NCBI GenBank assembly: GCA_030145365.1
Contig: JAQYVS010000348.1
Span: forward strand, 1-20,194
Origin: Desulfofustis sp.
Lineage (GTDB): Bacteria > Desulfobacterota > Desulfobulbia > Desulfobulbales > Desulfocapsaceae
Reading direction: 5' to 3'
Length of the DNA stretch: 20,194 nt
The translations under genes were made by a program, and so were the position numbers. A model generated the notes under the pieces. The model was not told the DNA's origin. It saw only the letters and a program-made list of their open reading frames with translations, and did not search any database. Positions 1 to 7,189 of the stretch are shown piece after piece (the stretch's first letter is position 1; the number at the start of each line of letters is the position of its first letter).

Positions 1-1137
1 AAAGATGTGGTAAAGCAGGAACCTGAAGCCGGGCGTCGGAAGTTTCTTAAGACTGCAGCTGCAACAGCAGGTGCCGCCACAGTTGCTACACTGGGTTTCC
101 CAATGGTTTCTCGAGCCCAGACAACGGTTTTGAAGATGCAGGGTGCCTGGGGTGCTAAGGATATTTTCAATGATTATGCCACCGATTATGTCAAGCGTGT
201 CAACGAAATGGCCGGTGGTCGTCTGAAAATTCAATACTTAATTTCAGGTGCAGTTGTAAAGGCATTTCAGGTACAGGATGCGGTACATAAAGGGGTCCTT
301 GATGCTGGCCATCAGGTAACAGTCTACTGGTATGGTAAGAGTAAAGCCGCGTCATTGTTTGGATCCGGTCCCGTTTTCGGACAGAATGCCCATATGGGTC
401 TTGCCTGGATTTATTATGGCGGTGGTCTTGATCTGTACAATGAACTGCTGGCTAACCTGGGGATAAATACTGTCGGATTTTTCTCCATGCCGATGCCGAC
501 TCAGCCGCTTGGATGGTTTAAAGAACCTATCACTGATGCCAAACAGATGGTGGGACTGAAGTATCGTACCGTTGGTCTGGCGGCAGATGTTATGCAGCAG
601 ATGGGAGTTAAAGTAACCCAGTTGCCGGGCGGTGAAATTGTGCCGGCGCTTGAACGTGGGGTTATCGAGGCGTTCGAGTTCAATAATCCGACATCAGATA
701 AAAGCTTCGGCGCGCAGGATGTCTCTAAGGTCTATATGATGGGAAGTTACCATCAGGCAGCTGAGTATTTTGAGATCATCTTCAATAAGGATAAATTTAA
801 TGCCCTTGCTGATGAACACAAGGCTATCCTTAGGTATTCTGCGGAAGCAGCTTCTTCTTCCTGTTATTGGAGAGGGCTGGATCAGTACTCGAAAGATCTC
901 CAATGGCTCAAAAATGAGGCAGGGGTTAAGGTTTATCGTACACCAATACCGGTTATGGAAGCGCAGCTCGTGGCATGGGATGAAGTTATGAAGGAGCTGA
1001 TGAAAGATCCGTTCTTTGCCAAAGTCGCAGACTCACAGAAGGCATTCAGCCGTCGGGTTGCCTATTATGATCTGCTGAACACTGCTGATTACAAGCTTGC
1101 CTATGATCATGTATTCCCAGGTGAGTTGGGATTCTAA
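1..1137 (+). CDS. dctP: TRAP transporter substrate-binding protein (DctP family), 5' end at window edge
   Basis: Periplasmic solute receptor of a tripartite ATP-independent transporter; it hands the substrate, usually a small carboxylate, to the DctQM membrane pair. The frame is already open at base 1. A GTG at 7 gives 376 residues, but the true start may lie outside the window. With that GTG, a twin-arginine motif GRRKFLK sits at residues 9-15, followed by an Ala-rich hydrophobic stretch ending near SRAQ (35-38), so Tat export of a folded protein is likely. The DctP core follows; the conserved carboxylate-binding Arg is probably Arg187 in GLKYRTVG, and LPGGEIVPALERG is the typical second-domain motif. 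It looks closest to the TakP/2-oxoacid type, but the ligand cannot be read from sequence. It is first in an operon with dctQ, dctM, an amidase and a dehydrogenase. Confidence 0.9.
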   Translation, partial: KDVVKQEPEAGRRKFLKTAAATAGAATVATLGFPMVSRAQTTVLKMQGAWGAKDIFNDYATDYVKRVNEMAGGRLKIQYLISGAVVKAFQVQDAVHKGVLDAGHQVTVYWYGKSKAASLFGSGPVFGQNAHMGLAWIYYGGGLDLYNELLANLGINTVGFFSMPMPTQPLGWFKEPITDAKQMVGLKYRTVGLAADVMQQMGVKVTQLPGGEIVPALERGVIEAFEFNNPTSDKSFGAQDVSKVYMMGSYHQAAEYFEIIFNKDKFNALADEHKAILRYSAEAASSSCYWRGLDQYSKDLQWLKNEAGVKVYRTPIPVMEAQLVAWDEVMKELMKDPFFAKVADSQKAFSRRVAYYDLLNTADYKLAYDHVFPGELGF

Positions 1138-1169
1138 TTAAGTTCAAGTAGTTAAACTATAGTCTACGA

Positions 1170-1199
1170 ATCGTGCAGCACGATCTTGTGTTGCACGAT
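1170..1199 (+). repeat. Intercistronic inverted repeat between dctP and dctQ
   Basis: The heptamer ATCGTGC (1170-1176) is followed after one base by its complement GCACGAT (1178-1184), and GCACGAT occurs again at 1193-1199. The transcript can therefore form either a tight 7-bp hairpin or a 7-bp stem with a 16-nt loop. No T-run follows, so it is not a standard intrinsic terminator. It lies between the receptor gene and the membrane-subunit genes, where an RNA-stabilising or attenuating element would let the receptor be made in excess. Confidence 0.6.
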
Positions 1200-1226
1200 C
1201 CGGACAAGCGAAATCCATCCAAGGGC

Positions 1227-1877
1227 ATGAGCATGAATCATTTACTTTTTTTCATCGATCGACTAAGTGCATGGACGGGAAAAGCATTTGCCTGGTGCAT
1301 CCTTATCCTGACGTTTGCAACTACCTACGAGGTATTTGTGCGCTACGTGCTGAGAGCTCCAACATCATGGGCATTTGATATCAGTTACATTATGTATGGG
1401 ACTTTGTTCATGATGGCCGGAGGTTACGCTCTGTCTCGGAACGCTCATGTCCGTGGTGACTTTGTTTATCGGCTCTGGCCCCCGCGTGGTCAGGCAGGAA
1501 TTGAGTTGGTACTCTATTTTCTATTTTTCTTCCCCGGCATACTTGCGTTAGTCTATGCCGGGATTAATTATGCGGGCGAATCCCTGAGTTACATGCCTTA
1601 TGGAGTTGATGGCCCACGAGGAGAGATCAGCATAAATAGTCCAGCCGGTGTACCGGTTTTCCCCCTCAAGATTATTCTCCCGGTAGCATCTTTCATTTTA
1701 CTCCTCCAGGGAGTAGCTGAGACAATCCGCTGTGTGCAGTGCCTGAAGACCGGCCAGTGGCCGGCACGCCTGCATGATGTGGAAGAAATGGAGAAGGTGT
1801 TAATGGAAAAACATCAGCAGGAACTGGCCGCAGAGGAATCTGGTCTAGCTACCGAGAAAGAGGAGGAAGCAAAATGA
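1227..1877 (+). CDS. dctQ: TRAP transporter small permease subunit (DctQ)
   Basis: Small four-helix inner-membrane subunit that bridges DctM and the receptor. I chose the ATG at 1227 (MSMNHLLFF, 216 residues); a second ATG lies two codons on at 1233. A longer reading from GTG 1173 would run through the intercistronic inverted repeat and add a hydrophilic 18-residue tail without a ribosome site, so it is unlikely. Hydrophobic helices are visible around WCILILTFATTYEVFVRYVL, the ISYIMYGTLFMMAGGYAL stretch, the ELVLYFLFFFPGILALVYAGI stretch and near IILPVASFILLLQGV. HVRGDF after the second helix is typical of DctQ. The C-terminus is a long charged tail rich in Glu and Lys. Its stop overlaps the dctM start in an ATGA, implying translational coupling. 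Confidence 0.88.
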   Translation: MSMNHLLFFIDRLSAWTGKAFAWCILILTFATTYEVFVRYVLRAPTSWAFDISYIMYGTLFMMAGGYALSRNAHVRGDFVYRLWPPRGQAGIELVLYFLFFFPGILALVYAGINYAGESLSYMPYGVDGPRGEISINSPAGVPVFPLKIILPVASFILLLQGVAETIRCVQCLKTGQWPARLHDVEEMEKVLMEKHQQELAAEESGLATEKEEEAK

Positions 1878-3229
1878 CGGATCCTCAAATTGCAATGGTG
1901 ATGATGGGGTCTTTTGTGGCCTCAATTCTGCTGGGTTTTCCCATATGTTTTACCCTGATTGCCATGGGTGTCGGATTTGGTTATTACGCTTATCTGCCAC
2001 CTGACTGGATGGCACATCCTCTGCAGAACAATGTTTTCGACCTGCTTGTCAATCAGACCTACTCGGTCATGATCAATGATGTTCTGGTTGCCGTACCACT
2101 CTTCTTGTTTATGGGCTACATTGTCGAGCGGGCCAATATCGTCGGGCGTTTATTTTACAGTCTCAACATTGCAGCTCGGTTTGTGCCCGGTGCCATGGCC
2201 GTTGCAGCACTGATGACCTGCGCCATTTTTGCAACTGCAGTGGGAATTGTCGGAGCTGTGGTGACACTGATGGGGCTTCTTGCTTTTCCAGCACTGCTCA
2301 AGGCAGGCTATGATGAAAAACTTGCTGCAGGGGTTGTCTGTGCGGGAGGCTGTCTTGGAATACTCATACCGCCATCCATTATGCTCATTGTGTATGGAGC
2401 CATTTCAGGCGTATCTGTTGTTCGTCTGTATGCCGGCGCATTGATACCTGGATTCATGCTTGCTGGGCTCTATATCCTGTATGTTATCGCTCGTGCCTGG
2501 ATTAACCCGAAACTGGCACCGAAGCCGCCCAAAGAGGAAACGGATATTCCTAATAAGGAATTATTCTTAATGCTGCTGACCTCGGTTTTTCCACTGACCA
2601 TTTTGATTCTGGCGGTGCTTGGATCCATCCTGTTTGGTCTGGCGACACCGTCGGAAGCAGCTTCGGTTGGTGCTTTTGGAAGTATTATCCTTGCCGCCAG
2701 TTACCGGGAATTGACCTGGATACGTCTTCGGGATTCCGTGTACCTGACGGTACGAACGTCGGCAATGGTCTGCTGGCTTTTTGTCGGTTCCTGGACCTTT
2801 TCATCGGTATTTTCTTATCTTGGCGGCCATATGGTGATCGAAGAGTTTGTTACCGGACTTAATTTATCTCCGGTTGCATTTCTCATTCTTGCTCAGGCTA
2901 TCATTTTCCTTTTAGGTTGGCCGCTTGAGTGGAGTGAGATAATCATCATTTTTGTTCCGATTTTTCTTCCGCTGCTGGAGACCTTCCATGTTGATCCCCT
3001 GTTTTTTGGTATTCTGGTAGCGTTCAATCTGCAGACATCCTTTCTGACACCGCCAATGGCAATGTCATGCTATTACCTGAAGGGGATTGCGCCTCCGCAT
3101 ATTCAGTTGACGACCATTTTCAGAGGGGCCCTGCCCTTTCTCGCAATGGTCCTGATCGCGATGGTCATTCTCTATAATTTTCCGATCATTACCACGTACC
3201 TGCCGGATATGATCTATGGTGCGCACTGA
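1874..3229 (+). CDS. dctM: TRAP transporter large permease subunit (DctM)
   Basis: Large membrane subunit forming the Na+-coupled translocation pathway. It has 451 residues, slightly above the usual 425-440, and is almost entirely hydrophobic with about 12 helices. Diagnostic sequence is GGCLGILIPPSIMLIVYG, matching the DctM GGxLGxxIPPS motif, and FGLATPSEAASVGAFGS in the second half. The start is ATG 1874, overlapping the dctQ stop by 4 nt, with AGGAGG at 1861-1866 inside the end of dctQ. The amidase gene follows after a 35-nt gap, so transport and hydrolysis are probably co-expressed. Confidence 0.93.
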   Translation: MTDPQIAMVMMGSFVASILLGFPICFTLIAMGVGFGYYAYLPPDWMAHPLQNNVFDLLVNQTYSVMINDVLVAVPLFLFMGYIVERANIVGRLFYSLNIAARFVPGAMAVAALMTCAIFATAVGIVGAVVTLMGLLAFPALLKAGYDEKLAAGVVCAGGCLGILIPPSIMLIVYGAISGVSVVRLYAGALIPGFMLAGLYILYVIARAWINPKLAPKPPKEETDIPNKELFLMLLTSVFPLTILILAVLGSILFGLATPSEAASVGAFGSIILAASYRELTWIRLRDSVYLTVRTSAMVCWLFVGSWTFSSVFSYLGGHMVIEEFVTGLNLSPVAFLILAQAIIFLLGWPLEWSEIIIIFVPIFLPLLETFHVDPLFFGILVAFNLQTSFLTPPMAMSCYYLKGIAPPHIQLTTIFRGALPFLAMVLIAMVILYNFPIITTYLPDMIYGAH

Positions 3230-3264
3230 TCAACAGGACGAGGATAAATAGACGAGGAGATTCT

Positions 3265-4590
3265 ATGGAATTGGCGTTGATGGGGGCGGGAGAGGCTGCT
3301 GCAGCAATACGTGGCGGTCTGATAACATCTGAAGCGTTGGTGAATGCCTGCCTCGAGCAGATAGACAGACTGGAAGAGCAGGTTCAAGCCTGGGCACACC
3401 TCGACCCTGAACTGGCTCTTGAAAAGGCACGAGCAGCGGATCAGGCCTTGCAATCAGGAAATATGCTGGGTCCATTGCACGGTGTTCCTGTCGGCGTCAA
3501 AGATATTATTGATACCATTGATATGCCGACAGAAAATGGTACGGTTCTGTACAGAGGCCGACAACCCCAAGATAATGCTACTGTTATCACAAGACTTCAG
3601 GAAGCAGGAGCGATAATCCTTGGCAAAACCGTGACCACGGAACTGGCCGTTTACGCACCGGGCAAGACTAGGAACCCCCATGATCTAAGCCGGACCCCCG
3701 GTGGGTCCTCAAGCGGCTCTGCCGCTGCCGTTGCTTCTGGTATGGTGCCGATAGCAATTGGTACCCAGACAAATGGCTCGGTTATCAGGCCTGCTTCTTT
3801 TTGTGGGGTATATGGCTTTAAGCCGACATTTGGACAGGTCTCGCGGCATCTGGTTCTTAAGCAGTCCCCACCACTCGATCAGATCGGTGTGTTCGCTCGT
3901 AGTGTTGGGGATGCAGCACTTGTTGCCGAGGCAATTATTGGATTTGACTCAAATGATTTGGCCACCAGGCCAATGGTGAAAGCACCGCTTTTCAGTGTAC
4001 AGTCTGAAGAAACACCGGTTCCACCGAGTTTCGCATGTGTCAAGACCCCGGTATGGGAGCAGGCGGATGAGGGAACGCGCTTTGCTTTCACCGAACTTGC
4101 GCAAGCGCTTGGAGAACATGCTTTAGAAGCTGATCTGCCAGACATATTTGTCACTGCCCATGAGCAGCATAGAATCATTATGGAAGCAGATCTAGCGAGA
4201 AGTTTTGAGCGAGAATACACTGATGGACGGGAAAAGCTCAGCGCTGTATTGCTGGAGATGCTGGAAAGAGGGCGCAGGGTTCTTGCTATGGATTACAACA
4301 ATGCAGTGGCAGATATTTCATCACTGTATGAAGGATTTGATAAAATATTCGAATGGCACGATGCAATTATTACCCCGGCGACCATTGGTGAAGCCCCGGT
4401 TGGCCTTGAGTCAACAGGGAGTCCTGTTTTCTGTACAATATGGACACTCTGCGGAATGCCGGCCATTACCCTACCTCTGTTGCAGGGTGAGAATGGTATG
4501 CCGCTGGGTATCCAGCTTGTCGGTCCACGAGGGGATGACGCTAGACTCCTGCGTACAGCGCGATGGCTGGTGAACGAGATGTCCCAATAA
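3265..4590 (+). CDS. Amidase-signature-family amidase, malonamidase E2-like
   Basis: Cytoplasmic amidohydrolase of the amidase signature family, 441 residues. The catalytic Lys-cisSer-Ser triad is readable: Lys79 in VGVKDI, Ser148 in GGSSSGSAAAVASG, and nucleophile Ser172 in GTQTNGSVIRPAS. The spacings (69 and 24 residues) equal those of Bradyrhizobium malonamidase E2 (Lys62, Ser131, Ser155, from memory), and the TQTxGSVIRPA motif belongs to that branch rather than to GatA, which has SDTGGSIR. The start ATG 3265 is preceded by GAGGAG at 3254-3259. Its position right behind dctPQM suggests that it hydrolyses the imported compound or a derivative. A malonamate-like substrate is a guess from homology; no GatB/GatC genes lie nearby. 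Confidence 0.88.
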   Translation: MELALMGAGEAAAAIRGGLITSEALVNACLEQIDRLEEQVQAWAHLDPELALEKARAADQALQSGNMLGPLHGVPVGVKDIIDTIDMPTENGTVLYRGRQPQDNATVITRLQEAGAIILGKTVTTELAVYAPGKTRNPHDLSRTPGGSSSGSAAAVASGMVPIAIGTQTNGSVIRPASFCGVYGFKPTFGQVSRHLVLKQSPPLDQIGVFARSVGDAALVAEAIIGFDSNDLATRPMVKAPLFSVQSEETPVPPSFACVKTPVWEQADEGTRFAFTELAQALGEHALEADLPDIFVTAHEQHRIIMEADLARSFEREYTDGREKLSAVLLEMLERGRRVLAMDYNNAVADISSLYEGFDKIFEWHDAIITPATIGEAPVGLESTGSPVFCTIWTLCGMPAITLPLLQGENGMPLGIQLVGPRGDDARLLRTARWLVNEMSQ

Positions 4591-4627
4591 CTCTTTGATC
4601 ATGAGAAACAACCGACTTAAAAGAGTT
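4589..4627 (+). repeat. Inverted repeat after the amidase gene
   Basis: AACTCTTT (4589-4596) pairs perfectly with AAAGAGTT (4620-4627) around a 23-nt loop, starting in the amidase stop codon and ending just before the ribosome site of the next small gene. The stem is AT-rich with a long loop, so it is at most a weak processing or attenuating element. Confidence 0.3.
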
Positions 4628-4650
4628 TCGTTAAAGGAGCAACACACATT

Positions 4651-4821
4651 ATGAGTAACATGATTGCTGGCTCAATAGCTGTCCTGATGGCTATGATATA
4701 TCTGCTCTACTATGCCCTCAGGCTCAAGTCACCAGTTCTCTGGATTATTATTGTGGTTAACCTCTCTGCTCTTATGTACGATTTTTACAAGGGAGTCACG
4801 GAAGGAGAGGATCACATCTGA
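4651..4821 (+). CDS. Small two-helix membrane protein (56 aa), unknown function
   Basis: Unrecognised 56-residue protein in the 247-nt gap between amidase and dehydrogenase. ATG 4651 is preceded by AAAGGAG (4633-4639) at an 11-nt spacing, and the frame closes with TGA 4819-4821. The sequence has a hydrophobic helix from about residue 5 to 22 (IAGSIAVLMAMIYLLYYAL), a short basic turn (RLKS), a second hydrophobic helix from about 29 to 43 (VLWIIIVVNLSALMY), and an acidic tail ending EGEDHI. The Lys/Arg in the loop between helices predicts a cytoplasmic loop with both termini outside. Its place in the operon suggests an accessory role to the TRAP system, but nothing in the sequence proves it. 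Confidence 0.65.
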   Translation: MSNMIAGSIAVLMAMIYLLYYALRLKSPVLWIIIVVNLSALMYDFYKGVTEGEDHI

Positions 4822-4897
4822 TCCAGTTTACCACTGAATGAGCATTTGCCCCCGGGCTGAGCAGAACAACTGCTTCCACCCATGGAAAGGAGGAAAT

Positions 4898-5857
4898 ATG
4901 AAGCCTTCCATTCTCGTTACCAGAAAGCTTCCCGATGCGGTAGAAGCACGTCTTCAAAGAGATTACGAACCGGTTCTCAATCCGACCGACCGATTGTATT
5001 CAAGCGATGAAATCTTAGAAATCGCTGAGAAAGTTGATGGTATCCTTCCCTGTCATACCGAAAAGTTTACCGCAGAAGTAATCGCCAGGCTGCCTCAGCG
5101 TGTAAAGATCATTGCGAATTTTTCCGTCGGTTATGATCACGTGGATATTACGGCGGCTCAAAAAAGGGGGTTGGTGGTGACCAATACCCCGGATGTGCTG
5201 TCTGATGCAACCGCTGAGCTGACCATTATGCTGATGCTTGGTGCTGCCCGACGTGCCAGTGAAGGAGAACAGCTGGTAAGATCGAAGCAGTGGAAGGACT
5301 GGAGTCCGAGCTTTATGGTGGGTGTCCAGATGACCGGCAAGCGTCTCGGCATCGTCGGTTTTGGTCGTGTCGGTCAGGTTGTTGCAAAACGGGCACGCGG
5401 TTTCGGCATGGATATTCACTATCACAATCGAAGTCGTGTCGCCCCTGATCTTGAGGAGGGGGCTGTCTATTATCCAACGATTGATGAACTGATGCCCCAC
5501 TGCGACTTTCTTGCCCTGCATTGTGTGGCTTCACCTGAAACAGACGGACTGCTCAATCGTCAGCGGATTGCAGCACTGCCAGATCGTGCCATTGTCGTTA
5601 ATGCAAGCCGCGGCACTGTCATCGACGACGAGGCCTTGATTGAGGCACTGAAATCGGGAAAACTCTATGCAGCTGGACTTGATGTGTTCAATAACGAACC
5701 GGATATCAACCCAACATATCGGGAATTGACCAATGTTTTCCTGATGCCCCATATAGGCAGTGCCACCAAAGAGACTCGCGATGGTATGGGATTCAGGGCA
5801 CTCGATAACCTTGACGCCTTTTTTTCTGGTAACGAGCCAGAGGACCGGGTCGCCTGA
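4898..5857 (+). CDS. D-2-hydroxyacid dehydrogenase, glyoxylate/hydroxypyruvate reductase type
   Basis: NAD(P)H-dependent reductase of the D-isomer-specific 2-hydroxyacid dehydrogenase family. The chosen start ATG 4898 has a perfect AAAGGAGG at 4886-4893 and gives 319 residues; the frame is open to an ATG at 4838, but those 20 residues (Cys/His-rich) do not look like the family. Visible are the dinucleotide motif GFGRVG at 154-159, catalytic Arg238 in NASRGTVID, Glu267 in NNEPDINP, and His285 in MPHIGSATKETR, the last being typical of glyoxylate reductases. YHNRSR after the second beta strand lacks the acidic residue of NAD-specific enzymes, hinting at NADPH use. It is the last gene of the TRAP-amidase operon and ends 25 bp from the convergent enolase paralogue. 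Glyoxylate/glycolate or hydroxypyruvate/D-glycerate are the likely pairs; the exact substrate is not determined. Confidence 0.9.
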   Translation: MKPSILVTRKLPDAVEARLQRDYEPVLNPTDRLYSSDEILEIAEKVDGILPCHTEKFTAEVIARLPQRVKIIANFSVGYDHVDITAAQKRGLVVTNTPDVLSDATAELTIMLMLGAARRASEGEQLVRSKQWKDWSPSFMVGVQMTGKRLGIVGFGRVGQVVAKRARGFGMDIHYHNRSRVAPDLEEGAVYYPTIDELMPHCDFLALHCVASPETDGLLNRQRIAALPDRAIVVNASRGTVIDDEALIEALKSGKLYAAGLDVFNNEPDINPTYRELTNVFLMPHIGSATKETRDGMGFRALDNLDAFFSGNEPEDRVA

Positions 5858-5882
5858 TCGATCACTATTTTTAATATCCTGT

Positions 5883-7187
5883 TTATTTAAGGTACTTCTT
5901 GCCCCACCAGGTATTTGCTATAGGAGTCCCGCCGACAAAAGCATCAGCACCTAACACATCCTGAATCCGCAGGCACTCGTTCCACTTGGCCATCCGCTCA
6001 GAGCGGTTAAACGACCCGACTTTCAGTTGGCCACAGCCAAGCCCTACGGATAGATGACTGATCGAGACATCCTCAGTTTCCCCCGATCGGGCAGAAACAA
6101 CACCTTGCCAGCCAGCCTTTTCGGCCGTGAGAAAGGTCTCAACCGCTTCTGTGACCGTGCCAATTTGATTAACCTTTATGAGTACAGAGTTGCATGCACC
6201 AAATTCTATAGCTTCTTTTACCAGTTCGTTGCTGGTAACGAGATAATCATCGCCGATGATCTGTACTCGGTCTCCGTATCTTCTCGTGAATTCACGCATG
6301 CCCTCCGGGTCATCTTCACCTACGGGATCTTCGATAGAGATAATCGGATAGGCATCGAGCCAGTCTCCAAGCATGTCTATTAAAGCTTCCGTGTCCATTT
6401 CTCGATCTTCAAGTGCAAGACGGTACTTACCATTGTTACCAAATTCTGAAGCTGCAATATCCAGAGAAATCGCCACTCGCTCGCCCGGTTTTTCGCCGGT
6501 TTTTTCAATTGCGGCAACCAGGGTTTCCAGAGCCTCTTCGTTACTGTCAAAGACTGGCCACCAGCCGCCTTCGTCTGCAATTCCCGATAAACGCCCCTTC
6601 TCAGCCATGATGGAGCCAGCGGCAAAATATACTTCACTGGTAATTTCCATTACTTCGTCAAAGCTCTTTGCACCAGGCACCATAATCATGAAATCCTGAA
6701 TATCGACACGGCGTTCTGCATGGGCCCCGCCACCGAATATTTGAATTTCAGGCAAGGGAATTGAGGCAGTTCTCTGGTAGTGATCCGCAATGTGTTGCCA
6801 TAGTGGCTTAGATTTGGCAGCAGCGACCGCATGCAGAGCAGCAAGGGATACAGCAACTGTAGCGTTTCCACCCAGCGTCTGTTTCATCGGCGATGGATCA
6901 AGAGCCAGGATCGCTGCGTCTATGGCAGCATGATCGCTAAAGGTACGGCCGACCATTGCAGGGGCGATAATTTCGTTAACATTCGCTACAGCCTTTTTAA
7001 CATTCATACCTCGTAGAGCCGATCCTCCGTCCCTCTGATCGATGGCTTCACGGGAACCGCGTGAGGCACCCGCAGGTGCAATTGCCCTCCCATATGCTCC
7101 ATTTTCAAGGAGTATATCAACTTCAACTGTGGGGTTCCCGCGTGAATCCCACACTCTTCTTCCTGATATAGTCTTTATTACTACCAT
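5883..7187 (-). CDS. Divergent enolase paralogue (enolase-superfamily dehydratase)
   Basis: Enolase-family protein of 434 residues, full length and colinear with true enolases, yet altered at the active site. Kept: loop Ser42 (AGASRGSRE), His156 (GGGAHAERR), Glu206 (ADEGG, general acid), metal ligands Asp243, Glu286 and Asp313, Lys338 (LIKVNQIGT, general base), phosphate-binding Arg367-Ser368, and Lys389. Changed: SHRSGETED of enolases reads SARSGETED, so the substrate-binding His (yeast His373) is Ala366; the Glu matching yeast Glu168 is Asp165; and DEGGFAPNL reads DEGGWWPVF. It is therefore probably not the housekeeping phosphopyruvate hydratase but acts on 2-phosphoglycerate with altered kinetics or on a related phospho-acid. 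The start ATG 7187 lies two bases after the stop of the upstream kinase-like gene, so the two are translationally coupled. Confidence 0.85.
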   Translation of the reverse strand: MVVIKTISGRRVWDSRGNPTVEVDILLENGAYGRAIAPAGASRGSREAIDQRDGGSALRGMNVKKAVANVNEIIAPAMVGRTFSDHAAIDAAILALDPSPMKQTLGGNATVAVSLAALHAVAAAKSKPLWQHIADHYQRTASIPLPEIQIFGGGAHAERRVDIQDFMIMVPGAKSFDEVMEITSEVYFAAGSIMAEKGRLSGIADEGGWWPVFDSNEEALETLVAAIEKTGEKPGERVAISLDIAASEFGNNGKYRLALEDREMDTEALIDMLGDWLDAYPIISIEDPVGEDDPEGMREFTRRYGDRVQIIGDDYLVTSNELVKEAIEFGACNSVLIKVNQIGTVTEAVETFLTAEKAGWQGVVSARSGETEDVSISHLSVGLGCGQLKVGSFNRSERMAKWNECLRIQDVLGADAFVGGTPIANTWWGKKYLK

Positions 7188-7189
7188 TT

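Noticed and set aside
1173..1226. Longer dctQ start at GTG 1173
   Set aside because: It would be translated through the inverted repeat, lacks a ribosome site and adds a hydrophilic tail not seen in DctQ.
3214..3475. Antisense open frames opposite the amidase and dctM genes
   Set aside because: They are shadows of strongly conserved + strand genes and have no ribosome sites or motifs.
4838..4897. Longer dehydrogenase start at ATG 4838
   Set aside because: The 20 added residues are unlike the family, and ATG 4898 has a perfect AAAGGAGG.
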